Positions 1 to 8,438 of a stretch of 64,000 nt of DNA are shown piece by piece (position 1 is the first letter of the stretch; every line of letters starts with the position of its first letter). Source of the stretch: Paenibacillus massiliensis subsp. panacisoli DSM 21345 (GTDB lineage Bacteria > Bacillota > Bacilli > Paenibacillales > Paenibacillaceae); contig NZ_AUFO01000019.1 in assembly GCF_000426545.1 (NCBI RefSeq), forward strand, positions 1 to 64,000, written 5' to 3'. Position numbers and translations under genes: made by a program. The notes below the pieces were generated by a model. That model searched no databases and was not told where the DNA came from. It was given only the letters and a program-made list of their open reading frames with translations.

Positions 1-233
1 TACGCCGTACGCCAACGATTTGAAGCTCTCATAATTCTGGTTGTACCCAAAACGTCCAAGTCAAAGCCGGCCCCCTGAAAAATCTCACTTGGAAACTTAC
101 CTTGATTGTATTCTTGAATAAATCGTTCTTTAAACGCATCCGTATATGTAATGGCTTTGGCACTGACATTTTTCACATAGGGATTTGTTCTTAATTGCGT
201 TTGTTCTTGAGTGGAAAATAATTTTTTAGACAT
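1..233 (-). CDS. IS3-family transposase OrfA, N-terminal part
   Basis: Too short for a simple ORF scan and open at the window edge. From the ATG at 231-233 it reads MSKKLFSTQEQTQL, then a basic, aromatic-rich stretch ending WRTAY at the edge, about 77 codons without a stop. This matches the helix-turn-helix OrfA (InsE/IS150 type) that binds the ends of the element and is followed in these elements by a frameshifted DDE catalytic OrfB. Only the DNA-binding start is visible. The assignment rests on recalled similarity of this N-terminus to Bacillus/Paenibacillus OrfA proteins. Confidence 0.7.
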   Translation of the reverse strand, partial: MSKKLFSTQEQTQLRTNPYVKNVSAKAITYTDAFKERFIQEYNQGKFPSEIFQGAGFDLDVLGTTRIMRASNRWRTA

Positions 234-276
234 TCGATTCGACCACCGCTCGTTTTAATTGATTGACACAAAAAAC

Positions 277-319
277 ACCCTACAAGATGACCTTTTTTAA
301 AGTGTCCATCTTATAGGGT
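277..319. repeat. Inverted repeat inside the IS terminus
   Basis: Arms 277-292 and 304-319 are complementary over about 13 of 16 positions, with an 11-nt loop containing a T run. The structure sits between the outer end of the element and the orfA start. Hairpins of this kind can fold incoming mRNA and limit transposase expression when an IS lands in an active gene; that role is inferred here. Confidence 0.55.
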
Positions 320-351
320 ACAGTTTAGAGCCTCCCTCGACCTTTATTATA

Positions 352-1587
352 TTATCTACTCCAGCCCTGACTGGCTTGGCCGCGAACCGCGTTATCATCC
401 GCAAGAATCACCGAACCTTGCTCAGCAGTCTGTTTCTGTCTGAACCACAACGGGTAGATCACGAATGATACGAGCAAGGTAATGCACCCTATCAGTCCTA
501 ATGCCAGCACATCCTTCAGGACGTAGTCCATCCCCAAGCCCTTCAGAGTCAGATTGCGCACAGCCTCCAGATAATACGTCAGCGGAAGCGCATGGCTAAT
601 CCCCTGAATAAATCCAGGCATCGCTTCAATTGGCCAAGTATATCCCGATAGCATAAAGGAAGGAACTGCAATGAGCATCAGCACCTGTGTAGCATTGACC
701 TTCGTCGTCGATATAAGACTGAACAGGAAGCCAAGCCCGCAGAGTGCGAAGTTGAACGCTAGTGATACCAATACGAATGGTAACAGCTGGCTGTTGAACG
801 GAATCCCGAATCCTAACGCACTAATGCCGAATACAGTCACCGTGTTGATCGCTCCAGCCAGGAAATACGGAGTCAGCTTGGCGATGGCCAGCCGCCAAGG
901 CGTATGGCGCCAGGCACCGAAGCGTGCCCATGTTCCTCGCTCCTTCTCCCCGGTGCAGGACAGGGCAATTCCAAGCAGCAAGCACTGCTGCAAGGCTGCG
1001 CCAAGTACACCGATAGGCATGAAGAGCTGATAATCATAGGTCGGATTGAAGAGCACCCGCGAACGGAACGGAATCGCACTAAACGTCGATGCAGCCTGAT
1101 CCGGGTTCATCCCCTTCATTTCCAGCGATTTGGTGGATACTCCTGCACTAATGCTACTGATGACCTGATTCGCAATCCGGCTTGCACTATTGGAATACAT
1201 CATATTACTACCATCAATAAGTGTCATGACTGGTATGTTCTCTCCATGCTTGATCCGATTCGCAAAATTATCAGGTATGATAATGCCTACCTTAGCCTCA
1301 CCGGACTCCACCTGTCTGACGACTTCGTCTTCATTAAAGACCTGCCGATTCACGGCAAACGTATCTGTCGCATCGAACGCCTGAACAATCTGTCTGCTAA
1401 GCTGCGATTGATCGCCGTCATACACCGTCACAGGCATTTCTGTAATTCGTTGATTCATGTATAAGAAGCCAAATAATATCGTATAAAGGATAGGCGTAGC
1501 CAGCAAGATTAACAGCAATCTTCGATCTGCAATCAGCAGTCGGAACTCCTGGGCAAGAACGCCCCTGATTGTCAGTTTGTCTTCCAT
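352..1587 (-). CDS. ABC-2 type transporter permease (YbhR/YhhJ-like)
   Basis: 411 residues. A first membrane helix (about residues 22-44) is followed by a long extracytoplasmic domain (about 45-185) and five or six C-terminal helices (about 190-395), the layout of ABC2_membrane_3 permeases that export drugs or lipids together with an HlyD-type adaptor. It starts one base after the stop codon of the adaptor gene, so the two are translationally linked. No ATPase gene is present in the operon as visible, and an IS end follows 30 bp downstream, so the operon may once have continued to the left. Substrate unknown. Confidence 0.8.
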   Translation of the reverse strand: MEDKLTIRGVLAQEFRLLIADRRLLLILLATPILYTILFGFLYMNQRITEMPVTVYDGDQSQLSRQIVQAFDATDTFAVNRQVFNEDEVVRQVESGEAKVGIIIPDNFANRIKHGENIPVMTLIDGSNMMYSNSASRIANQVISSISAGVSTKSLEMKGMNPDQAASTFSAIPFRSRVLFNPTYDYQLFMPIGVLGAALQQCLLLGIALSCTGEKERGTWARFGAWRHTPWRLAIAKLTPYFLAGAINTVTVFGISALGFGIPFNSQLLPFVLVSLAFNFALCGLGFLFSLISTTKVNATQVLMLIAVPSFMLSGYTWPIEAMPGFIQGISHALPLTYYLEAVRNLTLKGLGMDYVLKDVLALGLIGCITLLVSFVIYPLWFRQKQTAEQGSVILADDNAVRGQASQGWSR

Positions 1588-1588
1588 A

Positions 1589-2905
1589 TTAATGTGCCCC
1601 TTGCTGCAGGAATACGGTAGAGCCTGTCGGTACGGTATCTGGCAGATCCGTCAGCAGTACTTTGATTCCAAAGGAACGCACATCCGTATCACCGGAGTTC
1701 TGACTCGGTCTTTGTGTTGCGAAGTCTGCTGCTGCATCCATCACCGCAACCTTTCCTTTGACCACAGATTGATCCGATAGCAGGCTCACTTGTACCTCAT
1801 CTCCTACATGAAGACCGTTCAACTGTGTCTCTGGCACATAGAATTTCGCCCAGCGCTCCCCGGTTGTCTCAATGGTATATACAGCGAAGCCTGCACTAGC
1901 CAGCTCTCCCAGGTTCAACGTCTTGGAGCGAATAACTCCGTCAGCCGGTGCGAGTAATTCAGAATATCCTACATACGTCTGTACTTCCTGCAACGCTGCT
2001 TCGGCTTGTGCTACTTGGGACTCAGCACCCTCCACAGTGGATTGCGCCTGCTTCACTGCAGATTGAGCCTGCTCTACAGAGGCTTGAGCCGCCTTGACAT
2101 CCTCCTGCTTCAACGTCACCTGCCCTGCTCCGGCCTGGGCTTCCTTCACGGCAGCAAGGGCTTGCTGATATTGAGCTTCTGCAGCTGCAATTTCTTCACT
2201 TCTGCTGCCCTGCTGAATCAGGTCCAGTTGCTGGCTGGCAACCTCATACTTGGTTTTTGCCTGTGAATGGTCCAATGTAGCTTGATCCAATTGAGCCTGC
2301 GTAGCTGCACCTGCATCCTTCAGATCACGGATACGCTGTAGCTGCGTAGTCGCCAATTCATATGCAGACTTGGCAATCTGCTGGTTCAGCTGCGCCTGTT
2401 GAATCTCTTGTGGCCGCGCTCCCGTCTTGAGTGCATCCAGCTTCGCCTTGGCGGCTGCTGATGCTGCTTTGGCCTGGGCAATCTGGCTCTCAACAGTTTG
2501 GGACGTCACACCTACTGCAGTATTGCCTTGACTCTTCTTGGCTTCAGCTGCGCCTACCGTTGCTTTGGCTTGGCTTACGCCTGCTTTAGCCTTGGAGACA
2601 TTGGCTTTGGCTGCTTGCAGGGCTGCTTCAGCCTGCTTCACTTTGTCCTCCAGCTCCTTATTTTCGATCCGGGCGATAACTTGGCCTTTAGTAACCTTAT
2701 CCCCTTCATTCACTAGCAATTCGGAGATGCGACCACTTGTCTTGAAGCTCGCATTGATGATGTCAGATTCTACAGATCCTGACGTACCGGAGAAATCGGA
2801 CTGCCCGGCAGTTGTCTGTGTCCCCTGGAAGGCGAACAGTGCATAGAAGCCTAGTGCAATGATAAGGATAAGACCTGCATAGATTGTATATTTTTTTATA
2901 GTCAT
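1589..2905 (-). CDS. HlyD-family efflux adaptor (membrane fusion protein)
   Basis: 438 residues from the ATG at 2905, preceded by GGAG about 10 nt upstream; a longer frame is open but has no ribosome site. One N-terminal membrane helix (about 5-25), a biotinyl-lipoyl half motif, a very long Ala/Gln/Lys/Glu-rich coiled-coil hairpin (about 80-320), then the second lipoyl half and beta-barrel (PADGVIRSKTL onward). In Gram-positives such adaptors sit on the outer face of the membrane and extend the path of an ABC or MFS exporter. It lies between the TetR gene and the permease, in one operon. Confidence 0.82.
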   Translation of the reverse strand: MTIKKYTIYAGLILIIALGFYALFAFQGTQTTAGQSDFSGTSGSVESDIINASFKTSGRISELLVNEGDKVTKGQVIARIENKELEDKVKQAEAALQAAKANVSKAKAGVSQAKATVGAAEAKKSQGNTAVGVTSQTVESQIAQAKAASAAAKAKLDALKTGARPQEIQQAQLNQQIAKSAYELATTQLQRIRDLKDAGAATQAQLDQATLDHSQAKTKYEVASQQLDLIQQGSRSEEIAAAEAQYQQALAAVKEAQAGAGQVTLKQEDVKAAQASVEQAQSAVKQAQSTVEGAESQVAQAEAALQEVQTYVGYSELLAPADGVIRSKTLNLGELASAGFAVYTIETTGERWAKFYVPETQLNGLHVGDEVQVSLLSDQSVVKGKVAVMDAAADFATQRPSQNSGDTDVRSFGIKVLLTDLPDTVPTGSTVFLQQGAH

Positions 2906-2928
2906 CTCTAATCCACTCCATGAATTGA

Positions 2929-3522
2929 TTATAATTGCGGAGCCTTCAGCCCCAATGCATTGTAAATAAATGTTCTTACCGTTCTGCGAATCTGCGGGTC
3001 GGGAACACCGTCTCCCCCAATAACGACGCTCATCGGCATGAAGATGTAGATCCCGAAGACACAATTGGTAATCGTCTTGGTGTCTAGCTCCTGTGCAATG
3101 AACCCAAGCTGCTTGGCAGAATCAATCTCGTTCTCCATGTAGGTGAAGTAGCTATCTAGCACCTGGCGAATATCAAAATGATGCTCATTGACGACCCAGC
3201 CCTTACTGACAAGCAATCGGCAAAAATCCTGTTCCTCCCTCATGAATTTGAAATGAAGCTCAAAGAGCTGCTCCACCCGCTCCATGACATTCTCCGTTGG
3301 AATCAGATCCATGCCCTGCTTCATTTGCTCCACGAATCGGTCCATACCTGTCTTGAGAATAAAGATATACAGCTCCTGCTTATTCTTGAAATTATAGTAC
3401 AACGTGCCTTTGGCAATGCTGCATGCCCGTGCGATCTCTTCCATATTGGTCTCGTTATAGCCACGTTCGGAAAAGGCCCTCAGTGCACCATTGAAGATGA
3501 GCTCCTTCGTTTGATTTTTCAT
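2929..3522 (-). CDS. TetR/AcrR-family transcriptional regulator
   Basis: 197 residues from the ATG at 3522, preceded by AAAGGAGGAAGC; the frame extends 21 codons further without a ribosome site. The N-terminal helix-turn-helix reads EIARACSIAKGTLYYNF, a classical TetR recognition helix, and the C-terminal two thirds is an all-helical ligand domain. It is the first gene of the adaptor-permease operon with 23 bp to the next start, so it probably represses its own operon and is released by the transported compound. Confidence 0.85.
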   Translation of the reverse strand: MKNQTKELIFNGALRAFSERGYNETNMEEIARACSIAKGTLYYNFKNKQELYIFILKTGMDRFVEQMKQGMDLIPTENVMERVEQLFELHFKFMREEQDFCRLLVSKGWVVNEHHFDIRQVLDSYFTYMENEIDSAKQLGFIAQELDTKTITNCVFGIYIFMPMSVVIGGDGVPDPQIRRTVRTFIYNALGLKAPQL

Positions 3523-3639
3523 GCTTCCTCCTTTTTTTGAACTGACCATCCAGTACAAAAAATCCACTGAAGTTATTATAATCATGTCGGTGCCCTAACT
3601 TCAATACTAAAATTTCCAATAGCATGAATTTAGAATAAC

Positions 3640-3660
3640 CGTTCAAACAATCCGTTCAAT
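3640..3660 (-). promoter_or_regulatory. Possible TetR operator/promoter of the efflux operon
   Basis: Two direct copies of CCGTTCAA (3640-3647 and 3653-3660), spaced 13 bp, lie about 120 bp upstream of the TetR start. On the minus strand they contain TTGAAC elements, one of which is 16 nt from TATTCT. This could be a weak sigma-A promoter with an overlapping operator; the motif is suggestive only. Confidence 0.3.
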
Positions 3661-3698
3661 AACCTTAGGAACAGCTCCAAGCAACATGGACAATAAAA

Positions 3699-3757
3699 AT
3701 GCTCCCCTCAAGTGTGTTGGTAAATGTAACTTCACCTATCCACTCTGAGGAGAGCAT
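3699..3757. other. Hairpin-forming inverted repeat
   Basis: Arms 3699-3710 and 3746-3757 pair with one mismatch (ATGCTCCCCTCA against TGAGGAGAGCAT) around a 35-nt loop. It lies between the TetR promoter region and the repeat next to the sugar-binding protein gene. It lacks a clear T run, so it is not called a terminator. The rest of 3523-3898 holds only the candidate operator and repeat copy A. Confidence 0.45.
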
Positions 3758-3795
3758 ATTAGCCTCTTCAGCTGTAGCTATTCAATTCTACGAAT

Positions 3796-3880
3796 CTAGT
3801 ACCTTGACTGAAATTGATTGTGATTTTAAATGATCTACAGAGAGCATGGTTAGCGGAAAGTAGCTCTACACTTTCGCAGA
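3796..3880. repeat. Dispersed intergenic repeat, copy A (half element)
   Basis: Begins CTAGTACCTTGAC and continues through GAGAGCATGGTTAGCGGAAAG. It aligns with the reverse complement of the right half of the copy at 50.1 kb (CTAGCACCTTGAC, then GAGAGCGTAGTTGTGAGCGGAAAG). It stops just before the 3' end of the sugar-binding protein gene. Confidence 0.6.
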
Positions 3881-3898
3881 TTATTTTAATCTGCATGC

Positions 3899-5260
3899 TT
3901 ATTGCACGGTCTGATTATATTGCGCAATCTTCTCCGTAATTTGCTGTGCTGCCTGATCCAGGGCCGCCTTCGGCTCCTGTTGTCCATTTAACACCGACTC
4001 GATGGCACCTTCCGCAATCTGTCGAGCCTCCGGGAATACGCCCATGACAGCCCCTTGTGTTGCCTTCGTCGCGGCAGAAGCGTGCAGTTGATCGACCGCT
4101 GTCTTGAATTGTGGGTATTTCTCCATGTTATCCTTCAATACCTGCTGCTCGTAAGCAGCTGTTGTTATTGGGAAGTAGCCCGTATTCACACTCCATTCCG
4201 CCTGAACCTCAGGGGATGCGACGAATTTAATGAATTCCCAAGCCGCTTGCTGCTGCTCCTCAGACTTGTTGTTCATAATATAGAGACTGGCTCCACCTAC
4301 GACAACTCCACCCTCAGTAGCGCTGGACGGGCGCGGCAAGAATGCTGTACCTACCTCAAACTTGTCTCCAACCTTCTCCACGATGGATCGCAGGCCTGCT
4401 GTCGAATCCAGTGTCATCGCAATCTGACCTGCGGCAAATGCACTGTTCGTGTCGTCGGTATTCCGTCCAAGATTCGAAATGATCTTCTTATCCAGCATGC
4501 CCTTCCACCACGTCAAGGTTTTCACGCCGGCTTCGCTGTTAATCAGAGATTCAGTGGCAGCAGCGTCCCGACCATTGCCATTGTTCACATACTCTGCATT
4601 TTGATTAGCAAAAAATTGCTCCAGGAACCATCCATAAATCGCAATGGAAGCTCCTGTCTGTCCGTTCGCATTCAGAGCTGTGGCTGCTTGCTCGAAGTCT
4701 TCAAAGGTCACTGGTGGCTTCTCTGGGTCCAAGCCCGCAGCCTTAAAGGCATCCTTGTTATAGTACAGAATTGGATTGGATGTATTGAATGGCATCGCAT
4801 TCAGCTTGCCGTCTATCGTGTAATAACGAGTGATGTTCGGCTCCAGCTTAGACAGGTCAAATTGATCCTTATCAATGAATTGCTGTACCGGGGTGATGGC
4901 TTTGGAATCAATCATGAATTTACTCCCGATCTCATAGACCTGAATCAGATCCGGTCCACTATCCGAGCCCATGGAGGCCTTGAGCTTGTTCAGGCTGTCA
5001 TCATACTTCCCTTGATAGATCGCTTCAACCTGAATGTCGCTTTGTGAGCTGTTGAACTTATCCGCGATTTGTTGAATGGCCTTCTCACCATTTCCGGACA
5101 TCGAGTGCCACCAGGTTACCTTAACAGGACCTCCAGTACCGCCATCACTCGCAGGATTTTGGGCATTCTCCGCCGCTGTACCTCCACTACAGGCTGAAAG
5201 AACGAGCAGCATACTAAGACAGATAAGCATGAGTGGAATGGATTTCTTACGCGTGAACAT
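3899..5260 (-). CDS. Sugar ABC transporter substrate-binding lipoprotein (UgpB-like)
   Basis: 453 residues. A lipoprotein signal peptide ends in LSAC with the lipid-anchored cysteine at residue 24. The mature part is a family 1 extracellular solute-binding protein with the WWHSMSG start typical of glycerol-3-phosphate/oligosaccharide binders and NMEKYPQF near the C-terminus. It sits on the outer face of the membrane and hands its ligand to the two permeases encoded just upstream. It is last in the operon, 126 bp after the second permease. Similarity to UgpB suggests glycerophosphodiester or sugar uptake; the real ligand cannot be read from sequence. Confidence 0.85.
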   Translation of the reverse strand: MFTRKKSIPLMLICLSMLLVLSACSGGTAAENAQNPASDGGTGGPVKVTWWHSMSGNGEKAIQQIADKFNSSQSDIQVEAIYQGKYDDSLNKLKASMGSDSGPDLIQVYEIGSKFMIDSKAITPVQQFIDKDQFDLSKLEPNITRYYTIDGKLNAMPFNTSNPILYYNKDAFKAAGLDPEKPPVTFEDFEQAATALNANGQTGASIAIYGWFLEQFFANQNAEYVNNGNGRDAAATESLINSEAGVKTLTWWKGMLDKKIISNLGRNTDDTNSAFAAGQIAMTLDSTAGLRSIVEKVGDKFEVGTAFLPRPSSATEGGVVVGGASLYIMNNKSEEQQQAAWEFIKFVASPEVQAEWSVNTGYFPITTAAYEQQVLKDNMEKYPQFKTAVDQLHASAATKATQGAVMGVFPEARQIAEGAIESVLNGQQEPKAALDQAAQQITEKIAQYNQTVQ

Positions 5261-5386
5261 GGAATCGCTCCTTTGATTTGAATGTATATGGATTGAATGA
5301 ATATGGATTTGGATTAACCTGAATGGGATTATAGTAATAAGATCATGTGAAAGAGATTATGGTAAATGAGATCATGTGATACTGAT

Positions 5387-6208
5387 TTATCCCTTCAGAG
5401 CCCCTGCTGCCATCCCGCGTACCAGCTGCTTCAGCCCAAGGATTAACAGGAGCAGCGACGGCAGAATAACGAGGGCAGTTCCTGCAAACACGAGATTCCA
5501 CGAGGTGGCTTCCTGAAATTCCAGCATGGATATGCCAATCTGTACGGTGCGCATCTGTGGTGTGTTCGTAACGAGCAAAGGCCACAAATACGCATTGTAC
5601 ATATCCAGAAAAGAATAGACTGCAAGTGTGCCAAGTGCCGGGCGAGATAGCGGCAGCACATGGAACAGGAAATAACGAATATGACCACATCCGTCCATGC
5701 GTGCCGCCTCATAGAGCTCCTTGGGCAGCTGCATGAAGAATTGGCGAAGCAAAAAAGTCCCAAAGGCTGTAGCGAGAAAAGGAATCGTAAGTCCCTGATA
5801 TGTATCGAGCCAGTTCCAGCTGCGAATGGTCAGATAATTCGGAATCATCGTGACCTCCCAGGGGATCATCATGGTAGCCACGAACAGGCTGAACATGAGA
5901 TTTTTGCCCTTGAATTCCATTTTGGCAAACGCATAAGCTGCGAGACTGGCGGTAATCAACTGACCGACCATGGTGATCCCGGATACCAAGAACGTATTGG
6001 CAATGAATCTGCCAATCGGCACAATCCCGAACACTTCAACGAAGTTCACCAGATGAAAGGATGTCGGGACAAGACGTGGCGGATAAGCACTCGCATCCTG
6101 CGGTGACATGACGGACATAAAAAATGTATAAATTACCGGGTATAGCACGAGTAGAGCCAGGATCGTCAATACAACATAGATCAGCGATGTCTGCAAAGAG
6201 CGCTTCAT
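5387..6208 (-). CDS. Carbohydrate ABC transporter permease (UgpE/MalG type)
   Basis: 273 residues from the ATG at 6208, preceded by AAGGTG at 8 nt; that ATG overlaps the upstream stop codon as ATGA, which argues against the open frame nine codons longer. Six membrane helices and the permease coupling motif EAARMDGCGHIRYF (EAA-X3-G) that docks onto the ATPase. Partner of the UgpA-like permease. No ATPase gene is present, so a shared MsmX-type ATPase encoded elsewhere probably energises the importer. Confidence 0.87.
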   Translation of the reverse strand: MKRSLQTSLIYVVLTILALLVLYPVIYTFFMSVMSPQDASAYPPRLVPTSFHLVNFVEVFGIVPIGRFIANTFLVSGITMVGQLITASLAAYAFAKMEFKGKNLMFSLFVATMMIPWEVTMIPNYLTIRSWNWLDTYQGLTIPFLATAFGTFLLRQFFMQLPKELYEAARMDGCGHIRYFLFHVLPLSRPALGTLAVYSFLDMYNAYLWPLLVTNTPQMRTVQIGISMLEFQEATSWNLVFAGTALVILPSLLLLILGLKQLVRGMAAGALKG

Positions 6209-7167
6209 TGATAATGCACCTTCTTCTCTACCCATTTGAACTGAATGAGCGTCAACAGGAAGATGACACTGAACAGTACGAGTGCCTGAGCACTGCCCGT
6301 TCCGAAGCGAAAGTTCACGAAGGCTTCCTGATAGATTGAATAGACGAAGACATTCGTGCTGTTCATAGGCCCACCCTTCGTCAGAATATTGATCTGAGCG
6401 AAGGATTGGAACGCTCCGATGATGGATACGACAACCACGAAAAAGATCGTCGGGGACAGCAACGGTAACGAGATACGCCAGAACGTGACCATCGCCCCTG
6501 CTCCATCGATTTTAGCACTCTCGTAAAGCTCCTCCGGTATCCCTTGAAGTCCACTGGACAGGACAATATAATTGAAGCCCAGATTCATCCAGATGGTCAT
6601 CATGGCAATCGAGAACAAGGCCCAGTCCGGGCTTGTCAGCCACGGAATCGGTTCAATCCCTACCAGGCTGAGCCAATAATTCAGCATACCCAGAGTCGGA
6701 TGAAAGAGGAATTTCCAGATGACCGCTGAGGAGCCTACTGACAGCACCATAGGCAAGGCAAAGCTGAATTGGAAGATACGCATTCCCCTGAGCTTTGTGT
6801 GGGTCAACGCCGCCAGTACCAAGGCTAGCAAAATGCCAACTGGCACTGTGAGCAGGGCGAATAGAACGGTGACCTGAATACCCTGAAAGAAGAGTCCCGA
6901 GCGAAGCAACGTCACAAAGTTATCCAGTCCCACGAATGCGGCTACCTGCCCGGTGGGCGAGGTCGAGTGAAGACTCAAATAGACGGATTTCAGCATCGGG
7001 TAGAACATGAAGATGGAGAATAGCAGCATCGACGGGGCCAAGAATACATAAGCCAATGCCTGCTCACGAAGCATTTGTACCCGTAGCGAGGCTGGTCGAT
7101 TCATGCTCTGTCGCGCCTTGGTTCTTTTGCGAACCGGAAAATTCATCGACTCGTGAAGCTCACTCAT
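6205..7167 (-). CDS. Carbohydrate ABC transporter permease (UgpA/MalF type)
   Basis: 320 residues, first gene of the importer operon. Six membrane helices follow a basic N-terminal tail; the EAA coupling loop reads ELYESAKIDGAGAMVTFW. The family forms a heterodimeric channel with the UgpE-like subunit that follows with an ATGA overlap. The roughly 250 bp upstream is the likely promoter region. The sequence AGATCATGTG occurs there at about 7230 and twice after the second permease (about 5341 and 5368), but I cannot assign it to a regulator. Confidence 0.87.
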   Translation of the reverse strand: MSELHESMNFPVRKRTKARQSMNRPASLRVQMLREQALAYVFLAPSMLLFSIFMFYPMLKSVYLSLHSTSPTGQVAAFVGLDNFVTLLRSGLFFQGIQVTVLFALLTVPVGILLALVLAALTHTKLRGMRIFQFSFALPMVLSVGSSAVIWKFLFHPTLGMLNYWLSLVGIEPIPWLTSPDWALFSIAMMTIWMNLGFNYIVLSSGLQGIPEELYESAKIDGAGAMVTFWRISLPLLSPTIFFVVVVSIIGAFQSFAQINILTKGGPMNSTNVFVYSIYQEAFVNFRFGTGSAQALVLFSVIFLLTLIQFKWVEKKVHYQ

Positions 7168-7301
7168 AAATTCATCCCTTCTGCAATGACTTAAAACGGT
7201 AAATTGTTCCTGTTACCTTCATCAGTGTAGAGATCATGTGTCATGTGAGCATCATGCGACTGTTATTCCTCTGTTAATATTGGGTAGTTTTGTTAAAATA
7301 G

Positions 7302-7341
7302 AAAAAGACTGATGCTTACCATCACTGGTAGTCAACAGTCT
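7302..7341 (-). terminator. Rho-independent terminator after aguB
   Basis: On the minus strand AGACTG (7336-7341) pairs with CAGTCT (7306-7311), with an inner CTACC/GGTAAG pairing, followed by TTTTT. It lies 80 bp beyond the aguB stop codon and separates it from the sugar importer operon. Confidence 0.65.
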
Positions 7342-7422
7342 CATTTTATTACAGTATTTTGTAAGATTTGCAGTACTTCTAATTGTGCAGCCATACTAAT
7401 GGGAGAAAGGATTGATCCGAGC

Positions 7423-8298
7423 TTACAGCTTGATTTCCCCATCATACGTTGCGATAGCCTTGTATAGCTCAGGACGACGATCGCGGAAGATTCCCCACTC
7501 TATACGTGCATTTTCCAATGCATCCAGATCAAAAGTAGCTGTCAGCACGGATTGCTCTGTACGTCCAGCCTCTTGAATCATATTCCCTTGCGGACCTGCA
7601 ATGAACGAGGAGCCATAGAATGTAATGCTGGAATCCTCATCCTCCTCCAGTCCAATCCGGTTGGAAGCAATGACAGGAATTAGGTTGGAGGCTGCATGTC
7701 CACGCATGCACATCTGCCAGTGATCCTTGGAATCAATGTCTCCATCCTGCGGCTCCGAGCCGATCGCCGTAGGGTAGAAGAGCAGCTCTGCTCCCATGAG
7801 CGCCATGCATCTGGCCGCTTCCGGGTACCATTGATCCCAGCATACGCCTACACCGATCTTCGCATAGCGTGTATTCCACACCTTGAAGCCGGTATCGCCT
7901 GGATTGAAGTAGAACTTCTCCTCATAGCCAGGGCCGTCCGGGATATGACTCTTCCGATACTTGCCCAGTACTTCTCCGTCCGCATCAATGACGGCGAGAG
8001 AATTGTAGCGTGCATAGTTCTTCTTCTCATAGAAGCTGATCGGTAATACGACCTGCAATTCCTTGGCGATCGCCTTGAAATGATTCACGGCCTTGTTGTG
8101 CTCGAGCTCCGTCGCGTATACATAGTAATCAGCCTTCTCCTTCTGACAGAAGTAAGGCGTCTCGAACAGCTCCTGCAGCAAAATAATTTGCGCTCCATCC
8201 GCTGCCGCCTGGCGCACAAGAGTCTCTGCCTTGCTAATATTCTCATCTATATTCGTTGAACAGCTCATTTGGGTAGCTGCAACCTTCACTTCTCTCAT
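7423..8298 (-). CDS. aguB: N-carbamoylputrescine amidase
   Basis: 291 residues from the ATG at 8298, six nt after GGAGG; two upstream in-frame starts lack proper spacing. Nitrilase-superfamily enzyme with the Glu-Lys-Cys triad visible as LLQELFETPYF (Glu), YRKSHIPDGPG (Lys) and GVGVCWDQWYPE (Cys). It hydrolyses N-carbamoylputrescine to putrescine, CO2 and ammonia. Agmatine deiminase, the preceding step, is encoded next to it on the same strand, making a complete agmatine-to-putrescine route. A dispersed repeat fills the gap between the two genes. Confidence 0.92.
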   Translation of the reverse strand: MREVKVAATQMSCSTNIDENISKAETLVRQAAADGAQIILLQELFETPYFCQKEKADYYVYATELEHNKAVNHFKAIAKELQVVLPISFYEKKNYARYNSLAVIDADGEVLGKYRKSHIPDGPGYEEKFYFNPGDTGFKVWNTRYAKIGVGVCWDQWYPEAARCMALMGAELLFYPTAIGSEPQDGDIDSKDHWQMCMRGHAASNLIPVIASNRIGLEEDEDSSITFYGSSFIAGPQGNMIQEAGRTEQSVLTATFDLDALENARIEWGIFRDRRPELYKAIATYDGEIKL

Positions 8299-8330
8299 GT
8301 TCATCCTCCTTTTAGACAATTCATCTAGGG

Positions 8331-8438
8331 TCCCGTACCTTGACCAGTCAAATGTGAGCGTAGAGCCGCTACAAACGGGGAGCCCTGTCGACTGGCTTTA
8401 CACGTTACACCTGAAATTAGATTCGGCCAAGTTACTAG
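8331..8438. repeat. Dispersed intergenic repeat, copy B
   Basis: The left end (GTACCTTGACC from 8335), the core AGCGTAGAGCCGCTAC and GGGGAGCCCTGTCGAC match the 50.1-kb copy almost base for base. The right end is CCAAGTTACTAG. Total about 108 bp, filling nearly all the space between aguB and aguA. Its terminal CTAG at 8435-8438 contains the complement of the aguA stop codon. Confidence 0.75.

Larger units (their letters stand above)
1..322 (-). mobile_element. IS3-family (IS150-like) insertion sequence, orfA-proximal end, cut by the window edge
   Basis: The segment holds the 5' end of a transposase OrfA reading out of the window, a short leader and a terminus. The likely outer end is at 322, where the minus strand begins TGTACCCTATAAGATGGACA; TGTA-type ends are usual for the IS150 group of IS3 elements. 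The body of the element lies left of base 1, so copy number, target duplication and integrity cannot be judged. Its outer end is only 30 bp from the stop codon of the neighbouring efflux permease. Confidence 0.7.

Noticed and set aside
4055..5047. 330-codon plus-strand frame inside the sugar-binding protein gene
   Set aside because: Antisense shadow of a clear lipoprotein gene.
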